Shown one piece after another: positions 1-5,791 of a DNA stretch of 25,553 nt. How positions within the stretch are numbered: the first letter of the stretch is position 1; each line of letters begins with the position of its first letter. The position numbers and the translations under genes are program-made. Source of the DNA: Candidatus Pacearchaeota archaeon (GTDB lineage: Archaea > Nanoarchaeota > Nanoarchaeia > Pacearchaeales > GW2011-AR1); NCBI GenBank assembly GCA_002690445.1, contig NZER01000412.1, forward strand, positions 1-25,553. Reading direction: 5' to 3'. Under the pieces are notes generated by a model. It was not told the origin of the DNA. It did no database searches and saw only the letters and a program-made list of their open reading frames with translations.

Positions 1-20
1 CGAAAGTCGAACACGGTTGA

Positions 21-98
21 ATGACAAGACGTTACGAAAACAGAGTACATGGCGAGGGCGACGGTTTCGCTTTTGCCGAAACGAGACTCGAACCATGA
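21..98 (+). CDS. Possible 25-residue peptide upstream of the methyltransferase
   Basis: A short frame opens at an ATG immediately after a TGA at 18-20 and ends at the TGA at 96-98, overlapping the methyltransferase ATG (ATGA). Its last residues are ETRLEP; the methyltransferase itself ends TRLEP from the same repeated DNA. The codons at 3-17 before the TGA at 18-20 are open (KVEHG), so this could be the tail of an upstream gene interrupted by a stop. It may only serve to couple translation into the methyltransferase. No family is recognised and coding status is doubtful. Confidence 0.22.
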   Translation: MTRRYENRVHGEGDGFAFAETRLEP

Positions 99-99
99 G
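79..99 (+). repeat. 21-bp direct repeat, left copy
   Basis: This copy is identical over 21 bp to positions 819-839. It carries ACGAGACTCGAACCATGAG preceded by AA and contains the ATG at 95 chosen as the methyltransferase start. Confidence 0.9.
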
Positions 100-838
100 T
101 GATGCGGTTAACAGACCGCGATTGTTGGACCTGTTTTGCGGCGCGGGTGGTTGTTCCGTTGGCTACCATCGCGCCGGTTTTGATGTGGTCGGTGTGGACA
201 TCAACCCTCAGCCAAACTACCCGTTTGAATTTCACCAGGCCGACGCGATGGAGTTTCCGCTAGACGGGTTCGATGCAATCCACGCTAGTCCCCCGTGTCA
301 GGCACACAGCGTACTCGGAAAGATGGTTAAAAACGAACGCAACGAATACCCAGACCTCATCGCAGCTACAAGAGTTCGGCTGCGACAATATGGGCGACCG
401 TGGGTGATCGAAAATGTTGAAGGCGCTCCGATGGATCTCGGTACATGGCCTCTATTTACAACTGAAAGCGGAATTGTGCTGTGCGGCTCAATGTTTGGCT
501 TGAATAACGGGGAGTATGAATTGCGGCGGCATCGTTTGTTCGAAAGCAGCGAGACTCTTTGGCAACCGAAATGCAATCATCATTTACCTGTTATTGGGTT
601 CTACGGCGACCATGCCAGGACGAGAAAGAGAGTGGTCGGTAGTAAGGACCGTGGACGAGACATAGTAGGGAAAGATCGCAAGATGCCGCTCGTGCGTGAC
701 CTGATGGGTATTGACTGGATGACATGGCATGAGGCAACGCAAGCGATCCCGCCAGCGTACACAGAGTGGATCGGACGGCGAATCATAGACGCAATCCAGA
801 CCACCGAGCGAGGAACCCAAACGAGACTCGAACCATGA
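95..838 (+). CDS. Orphan cytosine-5 DNA methyltransferase
   Basis: This enzyme transfers a methyl group from S-adenosylmethionine to C5 of cytosine in DNA. The 247-residue product shows the family motifs in order: the AdoMet loop DLFCGAGG (12-19), the acidic VDIN pair at 34-37, the catalytic SPPCQ with Cys68, ENVEG (106-110), a QxRxR-like LRRHRLFE (144-151), and a C-terminal IPPAYTEWIG. It is short for the family, so the target-recognition region is small. ATG 95 is preferred over the TTG at 17 because the family fold begins just after it and it makes an ATGA overlap with the preceding frame. No restriction endonuclease is nearby, so it is probably a phage orphan enzyme that shields phage DNA or marks sites. 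Target sequence cannot be read from the protein. Confidence 0.93.
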   Translation: MSDAVNRPRLLDLFCGAGGCSVGYHRAGFDVVGVDINPQPNYPFEFHQADAMEFPLDGFDAIHASPPCQAHSVLGKMVKNERNEYPDLIAATRVRLRQYGRPWVIENVEGAPMDLGTWPLFTTESGIVLCGSMFGLNNGEYELRRHRLFESSETLWQPKCNHHLPVIGFYGDHARTRKRVVGSKDRGRDIVGKDRKMPLVRDLMGIDWMTWHEATQAIPPAYTEWIGRRIIDAIQTTERGTQTRLEP

Positions 839-839
839 G
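819..839 (+). repeat. 21-bp direct repeat, right copy
   Basis: This is the exact second copy of 79-99, with starts 740 bp apart. It encodes the C-terminal TRLEP and stop of the methyltransferase and holds an ATG at 835. That ATG opens only an eight-codon frame before a stop, so no gene follows directly. Confidence 0.9.
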
Positions 840-859
840 GCGACGAATCGTAGCCGACT

Positions 860-950
860 GATCCCTTTTCAAGCCACTCAAGCCACTCAAGGCGCGGTGA
901 TTTGCACTGAAGCGGAGGAGAAGGATAGAATCGCTTCGAGAAAAGGGATC
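860..950. repeat. Widely spaced inverted repeat in non-coding DNA
   Basis: An 11-bp arm GATCCCTTTTC (860-870) pairs perfectly with GAAAAGGGATC (940-950). The 69 bp between contain a 9-bp tandem duplication AAGCCACTC (871-888) and a smaller GAAGCG/CGCTTC pair. The whole 839-1060 stretch has no convincing gene. It could be a folded leader RNA for the two membrane-protein genes, a protein-binding site, or a recombination relic. No T-tract follows, so it is not a typical terminator. Confidence 0.55.
902..931 (+). promoter_or_regulatory. Candidate sigma70-type promoter
   Basis: TTGCAC (902-907) and TAGAAT (926-931) are separated by 18 bp. The -10 matches consensus at five of six positions, the -35 only at three. 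It would drive the two small membrane proteins at 1061 and 1458. It lies inside the inverted repeat at 860-950, which could modulate it. Confidence 0.28.
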
Positions 951-1060
951 GGCGGGGGGCCGCCCGCCTCACCCGAGACGTGGAGCGGTGTTTGCCGACA
1001 CCGTCCGAATAGCCCATCGCGAATTGCGGACATAACCGGGCAACTAAAATCGGCAGAAAG

Positions 1061-1450
1061 ATGGCAAGCGAAAAAGTGTCATTTGACCAAGTGGCCTCAT
1101 TTGTAGCGACCGTCGGGATACCGGGGGCGTTCTGTTTTATCTTGTTGTGGGTCATCTGGGCGATGCTCAAAAAGATAAGCCCCAAGGTCTCGGATGCGTT
1201 CGACGAGCACATGGCGCTAGTCAAGACGCTGAAGGAAACCAACATCCAGACTACAGCGGCGATGCTCAAGCAGACCGAGCTACTGGCCTCACTCGACGAT
1301 CAGCACAGGAGTGTCGACGCGCCGTTCTCGACGGTGAGGACAAACGACGCTCTAATGCACGCCGGGAAGGCGCTGCAGTGTCTCGCCGGTGAAGATCGTC
1401 AGCAGGCAGCCACCCACGCAGCAAACATGCAAGACTCACTCAAAAAATGA
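1061..1450 (+). CDS. Small membrane protein with N-terminal TM helix, possible lysis accessory
   Basis: This 129-residue protein has one strongly hydrophobic segment at about residues 17-36 (VGIPGAFCFILLWVIWAML). A polar, helix-prone region follows to the C-terminus. The layout, one membrane anchor plus a soluble helical tail, fits small phage lysis or holin-accessory proteins, but no family is firmly recognised. A purine-rich AGAAAG precedes the ATG. It is followed eight bases later by a second small membrane protein, and the pairing supports a lysis role. An endolysin is not visible in the window, so the role is inferred from size, topology and position only. Confidence 0.6.
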   Translation: MASEKVSFDQVASFVATVGIPGAFCFILLWVIWAMLKKISPKVSDAFDEHMALVKTLKETNIQTTAAMLKQTELLASLDDQHRSVDAPFSTVRTNDALMHAGKALQCLAGEDRQQAATHAANMQDSLKK

Positions 1451-1457
1451 GACCACT

Positions 1458-1691
1458 ATGGGGCCTGAAAAACTAACTACGCGCGCGTCCAAGGCGGCAA
1501 CGGATGTTCGCCATCCAGTCTGGAGCCTAGCTCGGCTGGTCGTGCTGATGGCGACAATGTGTATCGTTCTGAAGCTGAACGCCACTAACTTCGATGAGAC
1601 CGAGCTGAGGTCGATCATCGTCGTCTTCATCGCCGCCGCCGGACTGGAAACGGTCGGACAGGTTGTCTCCCGCTTCAAACAGTCTGATTGA
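1458..1691 (+). CDS. Two-TM small membrane protein, holin candidate
   Basis: This 77-residue protein has two hydrophobic stretches, VWSLARLVVLMATMCIVLKL in the first third and RSIIVVFIAAAGLETVGQVV near the C-terminus, joined by an acidic turn. It ends with a charged tail. Size and topology match class II holins, which oligomerise in the inner membrane and release endolysin, but sequence alone does not prove this. ATG 1458 is chosen over the upstream in-frame start at 1389, which would overlap the previous gene by about 60 bp. The 3' end overlaps the convergent minus-strand gene by 17 bp. Confidence 0.6.
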   Translation: MGPEKLTTRASKAATDVRHPVWSLARLVVLMATMCIVLKLNATNFDETELRSIIVVFIAAAGLETVGQVVSRFKQSD

Positions 1692-2184
1692 TCTCGCGGA
1701 TAGCGTTCCTGCGACACTCGACAACGTCCCCATCGTGGAAACGTACAGTGACAACTTTATAGCAGTTGTCCCCCGGTGCGTCCTTGATGATCTTGCAGGG
1801 GCGCCCCGTTAGATGCGCGATGTCGTTCCAGCGGTAGATGTGAGTCGCGTCCTTCATCTCCTGCAGCTCGATGCTCGCCAGCGTCAGCTCGGGAGCCTCA
1901 CCCAAGATGACATCTACCCACTCGGGGTCTTCGCGGAGATGCTCGATCAGCACGGCCGTATCCGACTCCTTGTTGAAACGAAAGATGTCGTCGCGGTTCT
2001 TCACGGACCGCCGCACTAGGCCCACTCTCTTCGGCCACCGCACTTTGCTGTACGGGTAGATGATCGCGTCCAGCTCCTTGATCGTGGCCATCCCGAACGG
2101 GCGTTCTAACAAGATGATCACGATCTTCACTTGGAACTTGGTGAGGTGAAACACCTCTGAGTGGTTACGCTTCCAGTTTGTCAT
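1675..2184 (-). CDS. Putative winged-helix DNA-binding protein of the recombinase module
   Basis: The 169-residue product is not assigned to a family. The N-terminal half (LTKFQVKIVIILLERP, then a basic stretch WPKRVGLVRRSVKNRDD) looks like a winged-helix fold. The C-terminal part (KVVTVRFHDGDVVECRRNAI) resembles a small SH3/KOW-like beta barrel. Its ATG lies inside the preceding 67-residue gene (20-bp overlap), so translation is likely coupled. It is the last gene of the leftward module that starts near 4300. A role as regulator or recombinase partner is suggested by position only. Confidence 0.6.
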   Translation of the reverse strand: MTNWKRNHSEVFHLTKFQVKIVIILLERPFGMATIKELDAIIYPYSKVRWPKRVGLVRRSVKNRDDIFRFNKESDTAVLIEHLREDPEWVDVILGEAPELTLASIELQEMKDATHIYRWNDIAHLTGRPCKIIKDAPGDNCYKVVTVRFHDGDVVECRRNAIREINQTV

Positions 2185-2368
2185 GCTGTGTCCCGCAGAA
2201 GGGGAGCCGCCCGGCCTCAGCCTCTCTCACTAAGTGAGCAAACATCGCGTAACGCTTCCCCGCTAAGCAGCCTCCCAGGTGCTGCTCCATTGACTCCACG
2301 CCAACGCACAAGGTTCCACACACACACCGGAACTTGGCGGTCGGGTCATCGATTGATGGTGTGGACAT
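2165..2368 (-). CDS. 67-residue Cys/His-rich protein, putative zinc finger
   Basis: Cys15, Cys17, Cys21, His30 and Cys34 form a compact cluster (RCVCGTLC then EQHLGGC), consistent with one bound zinc. The rest is mildly charged, with no membrane segment. The start ATG lies inside the 3' end of the recombinase gene (23-bp overlap), and a GGAG sits about eight bases upstream of it. The stop overlaps the next gene by 20 bp. This tight packing between a serine recombinase and a putative winged-helix protein suggests an accessory role in recombination or its regulation. No family is recognised. Confidence 0.6.
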   Translation of the reverse strand: MSTPSIDDPTAKFRCVCGTLCVGVESMEQHLGGCLAGKRYAMFAHLVREAEAGRLPFCGTQHDKLEA

Positions 2369-3647
2369 TCATGTTCTCCGGTTCGGCTTTCGCCGCTCGC
2401 TCTCTGCGGGCGGCCTCCATCTCGCGATTTACTTCATCAGATAGCTCGTCGCTCACATCGTCTCGCGGTACTGGGTTCGGGTTCTGCAGAGATGGGCGGA
2501 CTGTTTGTCGGCAGTAGTTGGCGTACCGCTTCTCCAGCCACAACGTGAATCTCGTTCTTCTCGCCACGCTTATCTTATCGATACCTCGAATGTGAGTAGC
2601 GTAGTTGACCATTAGACGATACGCGCAGCTCGGGCTGAAGTATCGATTGGCCCGGTCCCTGAGTGGCTCTCGGCCGTCGCGCTTAGAGTGGAACCACTCC
2701 AGTGCGTCACTGATCGAGTTCATCGTTAGCCCGTGCATCGTCTTGTAGACAAAAGCCAACCGCATCCAGGGGTGAAGTCCAGCGTCCACACGAAGGCTGC
2801 GACCACCGTCACCCCTGCGACAGTTCTTAAACCCCTTCGGGGCCATTCCACACCAGCGGCCATCCTGCCGACCAGCTTGGATAGCCGCCGAAGTCCTTTC
2901 ACCAATCATCCGAGACTCCATCTCAGCGAAGGACACCAGAATCGACATGATCATCTGCCCCATCGGCGTGGTCGAGTCAAGATTCAGGTTTGCGAAATGG
3001 AGCGACACGTCCTTGGCTTCCCAGAACGCCTTGGTCTGTACGAAGTCCTTCATGCTGCGAAATGCGCGATCGTGAACAGCAAACACGACATGATCGCCTC
3101 TACGCAAGGCCAAGTTGAGACTCTTTCCAGCTGGCCTCTCCAAAAACGGCACCAACGCCGCTGACACCGCAGGATCGGCGAAACACTCTCCCATCTCGAT
3201 GTCGTGGTCCTTGCACAAAATCTGCGAGAACATCTCCAGCTTCTGCCGCTGCGCTTCTAACCCCAACCCCGATTCCGCTTGCCTTTCGTCGCTCACGCGA
3301 ATGTACTGGAACAGCTTTGGCTTGCGGTACGTATCGTCCGGGTGCGAGTTGAAGAGGGCCAGCTGGTCGATCTGCGATTGCAGTTCGTTGATGCGGCCTT
3401 GGACCTTTCCGCTGCCTTTCCCCCTGCGCTTCCGTACGCGCATGTTGATGTCGTTCAACCGACTGGGGTCATCCTCCAAGAGGATTTCGCGATAGAGCCG
3501 TTTGGTTTTGGGGGTGAGAAGGTTTTCGAGACGACACCGCTCACAGTGCTGGAATAGACCGCCCTTGGGGTTGCCAGCGTAATGAATCGCGGGTTTCATC
3601 TTGCTGCAGCGACCGCAGCGCAATAGAGTATCGATAGTCACAGTCAT
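2346..3647 (-). CDS. Serine recombinase with N-terminal zinc finger, likely phage integrase
   Basis: The 433-residue protein has three parts. Residues 11-38 hold CxxC pairs (Cys11, Cys14, Cys35, Cys38), a likely zinc finger, followed by a basic, helical linker to about 110. Residues 112-255 are the resolvase catalytic domain: YIRVSDERQ with nucleophile Ser119, an ERPAGKSL segment, and the VHDRAFRS motif with catalytic arginines. Residues about 255-400 look like a Recombinase-type DNA-binding domain opening with GRWCGMAPKGF. Family members cut and rejoin DNA through a phosphoserine link. It is short for a large serine integrase, and an N-terminal zinc finger is not usual there. A GGAGGAGG abuts the ATG. 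It is the only recombinase visible, so it probably integrates the phage; inversion or resolution remain possible. Confidence 0.9.
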   Translation of the reverse strand: MTVTIDTLLRCGRCSKMKPAIHYAGNPKGGLFQHCERCRLENLLTPKTKRLYREILLEDDPSRLNDINMRVRKRRGKGSGKVQGRINELQSQIDQLALFNSHPDDTYRKPKLFQYIRVSDERQAESGLGLEAQRQKLEMFSQILCKDHDIEMGECFADPAVSAALVPFLERPAGKSLNLALRRGDHVVFAVHDRAFRSMKDFVQTKAFWEAKDVSLHFANLNLDSTTPMGQMIMSILVSFAEMESRMIGERTSAAIQAGRQDGRWCGMAPKGFKNCRRGDGGRSLRVDAGLHPWMRLAFVYKTMHGLTMNSISDALEWFHSKRDGREPLRDRANRYFSPSCAYRLMVNYATHIRGIDKISVARRTRFTLWLEKRYANYCRQTVRPSLQNPNPVPRDDVSDELSDEVNREMEAARRERAAKAEPENMNVHTINR

Positions 3648-3671
3648 CCTCCTCCACAGGGTGAGTGGCCA

Positions 3672-3707
3672 GAACAGCCGCTAGGATCCACTCCTACGCG
3701 GCTGTTC
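3672..3707. repeat. Strong dyad / hairpin upstream of the recombinase
   Basis: The arm GAACAGCCGCTAGGA (3672-3686) pairs with TCCTACGCGGCTGTTC (3692-3707) with a single bulged base and a five-base centre TCCAC. It lies 24 bp upstream of the recombinase start on the minus strand. No T-tract follows in either direction, so it is not a standard intrinsic terminator. It may be a recombinase-binding site (candidate attP), an operator, or an mRNA stem-loop ahead of the ribosome-binding site. Confidence 0.75.
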
Positions 3708-3736
3708 ACCTTATCTAGACTAGTCAAACGCTCCAG

Positions 3737-3868
3737 CTACTTGCCGCGACTCTTGCCGAGTTGGCGGCCTTTGACGTTCTGGAGCTTCTTGGTAGGAAGG
3801 CGAGTCAACGTCTTCCCGTCGCGGCCGCTGTTGCCGCCGCCCTTCTTCGCACCACTGCTGTCTTTCAT
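3737..3868 (-). CDS. 43-residue basic Gly/Lys-rich peptide
   Basis: A frame of 44 codons begins at ATG 3868 and ends with TAG at 3737. It is preceded by an excellent purine-rich site (AAGGAAGAG). The product is very basic and starts MKDSSGAKKGGG. It contains the central segment TLTRLPTKKLQNVKG and ends GKSRGK. It has no hydrophobic segment, and its lysines and arginines suggest nucleic-acid contact. It sits between the DUF1580-like regulator and the recombinase in the same direction, so it is likely co-transcribed. Its place suggests a small recombination or regulatory factor. No family is recognised. Confidence 0.55.
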   Translation of the reverse strand: MKDSSGAKKGGGNSGRDGKTLTRLPTKKLQNVKGRQLGKSRGK

Positions 3869-3945
3869 CTTCTCTTCCTTTGCGCGCGTGCGGGACTCAC
3901 ATCGTCATCGTGGAGAATCACACGATAGCAAGTTCCCCTGGAGAA

Positions 3946-4224
3946 TCAAAGGACTTCTCCCCTGAACCGCGCGGACTGGTTGTTGATCGCGAGATAGAAC
4001 CGTCGCAGTGCTTCTCTGCTGGTCGCAGTTCCATTCGGGAACTTGAACATCTCCAGCTTCACCCGATCCCGCGTGTCTTCGCCTTCGAACCTTCGATCGG
4101 TGTGGCCCAAGATCCCGATTCGAATCCAGCGGCGCAGGAGCGCTTCAGACACTCTAAGGTCGGCGGGCGGGTCACTCACGTAGAAGTAATCTTCGTCGAT
4201 GATTCGCTCGCAGTACACCACCAT
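3946..4224 (-). CDS. Small HTH regulator, DUF1580-like; candidate excisionase
   Basis: The 92-residue protein has a helix-turn-helix-like stretch RVSEALLRRWIRIGILG (24-40), a variable polar insert, then LEMFKFPNGTATSREALRRF (57-76). The order 'HTH choosing a tryptophan, then a wing, then TSREAL-RF' is what I recall for planctomycete DUF1580 proteins, which resemble excisionase/MerR-type HTHs. It is first in the leftward module carrying the serine recombinase, so a recombination directionality factor or a lysogeny regulator is plausible. It has a TATAAT-containing promoter candidate upstream. The family assignment is from memory of motifs, not a search. Confidence 0.65.
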   Translation of the reverse strand: MVVYCERIIDEDYFYVSDPPADLRVSEALLRRWIRIGILGHTDRRFEGEDTRDRVKLEMFKFPNGTATSREALRRFYLAINNQSARFRGEVL

Positions 4225-4276
4225 GAATTCACTCCATTACAGATTAGGTCCGACATCTTCAGTTCGATGTTCGGGA

Positions 4277-4306
4277 ATTATAGCGACGGTTGTCAAAAAG
4301 ACGCAA
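4277..4306 (-). promoter_or_regulatory. Candidate leftward promoter of the recombinase module
   Basis: On the minus strand a perfect TATAAT (4282-4277) is preceded, 18 bp upstream, by TTGCGT (4306-4301), a weak -35. It would start transcription about 45 bp before the DUF1580-like gene. A TTGACA lies closer to the -10 (8 bp), too near to act as its -35. Confidence 0.38.
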
Positions 4307-4362
4307 CGAGAAATTCCTCCGCGAGATTCGAAATTAATCCATTCGGTGTGGTTCCATCTCTC

Positions 4363-4391
4363 TTGACATCACTCTAGACGACCCGTTATTC
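4363..4391 (+). promoter_or_regulatory. Candidate rightward promoter of the head operon
   Basis: A perfect TTGACA (4363-4368) is followed after 17 bp by TTATTC (4386-4391), a moderate -10. It lies 59 bp before the scaffold ATG and points into the head genes. It faces the leftward promoter candidate, making 4225-4437 a divergent control region. Confidence 0.4.
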
Positions 4392-4415
4392 CCAATTCGT
4401 CAGCGCCAAATTATC

Positions 4416-4427
4416 AGGCGCGCGCCT
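4416..4427. promoter_or_regulatory. 12-bp perfect palindrome in the head-operon leader
   Basis: AGGCGCGCGCCT reads the same on both strands and lies between the promoter candidate at 4363-4391 and the scaffold start. It could be an operator half-pair or a leader hairpin. It is GC-rich and short, so chance is possible. Confidence 0.3.
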
Positions 4428-4449
4428 AAAAACGAGGGTGAGGCGAAAG

Positions 4450-5775
4450 ATGGCGAAGCAAAGCGAGTCTGCTAACGGAGATGGCGGCGAACGAGATCCA
4501 TTGGGAGCACCCATTAACGCGGGTAGTCCGCTCGATGTTTTCAATGATGCGATTCGCCAATCGCGCAGTGAGAGCGGGGAAAACCAGTCCGCTCCCGATC
4601 CTGAGAGCGCTTTGCCGCCCGATCAAAAACCTCCAGAAGATTCCCAGCAGCAGTTGTTTGGGGATCCTCCACCCGAGCCGACAGGACAGCCAACGACACC
4701 CATCCTCGACATGTATCGGGAGAAGGGTGTCAACGTAACCGGTTTCAACGACGACAAGAGTTTCGTTGAGTACCTGGAAACACACGCGACCGGTGGCTTC
4801 GAGGCTCAACAAGAACTACGAAACGTCCAGTCGCAACTCTCCGAGTTCAATGAAATCTCCGAGGACCCTGAGTTCCAAGAGTGGAAAAAGCAGCGTGAAG
4901 ATGCGAAGGCCACCCCGGAGCCGACAGAACAGCCAGAGGAACTCTTCAGCGATTGGAAGCCGCCCGAAGTCAATCCCGACTGGGAAGAGTTGGTCATGCG
5001 AGGTGATGTCACCTTCGACGTGGACCAACAGCGGTTCGTCGCCGCTAAGGACTGGGTTGATCCCAAAATCGCCGACAAGTTGACAGAAGCGAGGAGATGG
5101 GAATCCGATCGGGCTCGGCAACTCGTCAGAGATTTCCCGCAACTAGCGCGGGAGATGGCTGAGAACATCGTCCAAAACCAAATCGGTGACTTCGACGAAC
5201 GGGTCGCCAAGGCGGTTAGTGAAGCCCTGGAGTCTCGCGACAAGACCGTGCAGGTTCAGAGCGAACTGGACACGTTCCTGGTGGAGAACCGCCAAGATCT
5301 CTATCAGCTAGATGAGAAGGGCGACTACCTCTACGACGCCTCTGGGCTGGCGAAGCTGACGGACGGTGGAACTGAATTCGCCCATCTGATCGACGAGGCG
5401 AAAGAGTTCGCCCAGAAGCACTTTGGGATTGATGATCCCAATCAAGAATACATTAACGAGTACGCCATTTCTCGCTGGCGACGACCCGTGGTCGAGAGTG
5501 CGAGCACCAACGAGGGGAACGAGGGTGAGAGTACAAGTCCGCCGCTGTCCGCCGCAGCGAGCGCCGTCCCGCCATCCGCTTCTCAACACGAACCTTCTGA
5601 ATCACCGGCCCAAACGAACAACCGGTTGAAGGAAGAGTTCGCAAAAGAGAAGCAGCGGATCGTGGACGCGCCGGAGCCCAGCCGCAAGGTAGCCTCCGCA
5701 GCCACGCGAACAGCGAGGGACTTGGACTTTTCAGAGATGCTGGACGAAGAGGCGAAGAAACAAGGTTTCACCTAA
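4450..5775 (+). CDS. Capsid scaffolding protein
   Basis: This 441-residue, strongly acidic and hydrophilic protein is rich in Glu, Asp, Gln and Pro at the N-terminus, helical in the middle, and low-complexity Ser/Pro/Ala near residue 360. A charged helical tail ends EMLDEEAKKQGFT. It lies directly upstream of the major capsid gene with a 16-bp gap, the usual place and composition of a scaffolding protein, whose basic/helical C-terminus binds capsid subunits during procapsid assembly. No protease motif was seen, so it may be released intact as in P22. ATG 4450 with GAGG six bases upstream is preferred over the in-frame GTG at 4438. Function is inferred from composition and synteny. Confidence 0.75.
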   Translation: MAKQSESANGDGGERDPLGAPINAGSPLDVFNDAIRQSRSESGENQSAPDPESALPPDQKPPEDSQQQLFGDPPPEPTGQPTTPILDMYREKGVNVTGFNDDKSFVEYLETHATGGFEAQQELRNVQSQLSEFNEISEDPEFQEWKKQREDAKATPEPTEQPEELFSDWKPPEVNPDWEELVMRGDVTFDVDQQRFVAAKDWVDPKIADKLTEARRWESDRARQLVRDFPQLAREMAENIVQNQIGDFDERVAKAVSEALESRDKTVQVQSELDTFLVENRQDLYQLDEKGDYLYDASGLAKLTDGGTEFAHLIDEAKEFAQKHFGIDDPNQEYINEYAISRWRRPVVESASTNEGNEGESTSPPLSAAASAVPPSASQHEPSESPAQTNNRLKEEFAKEKQRIVDAPEPSRKVASAATRTARDLDFSEMLDEEAKKQGFT

Positions 5776-5791
5776 GTAATGGAGCGAGAAA

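Noticed and set aside
897..1106. GTG-started 69-codon frame between the methyltransferase and the membrane proteins
   Set aside because: It has no family signal, a weak start, crosses the inverted repeat, and overlaps the better-supported gene at 1061.
601..1269. Long minus-strand frame of 222 codons
   Set aside because: It is antisense to the methyltransferase and the membrane protein, and its composition looks random.
3911..3948. Two copies of TGGAGAATCA 28 bp apart as a CRISPR-like or att repeat
   Set aside because: There are only two 10-bp copies, one overlapping a stop codon; too short and too few for an array, no cas genes.
3880..4377. 165-codon plus-strand frame across the regulator region
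   Set aside because: The opposite-strand DUF1580-like gene has recognisable motifs and better context.
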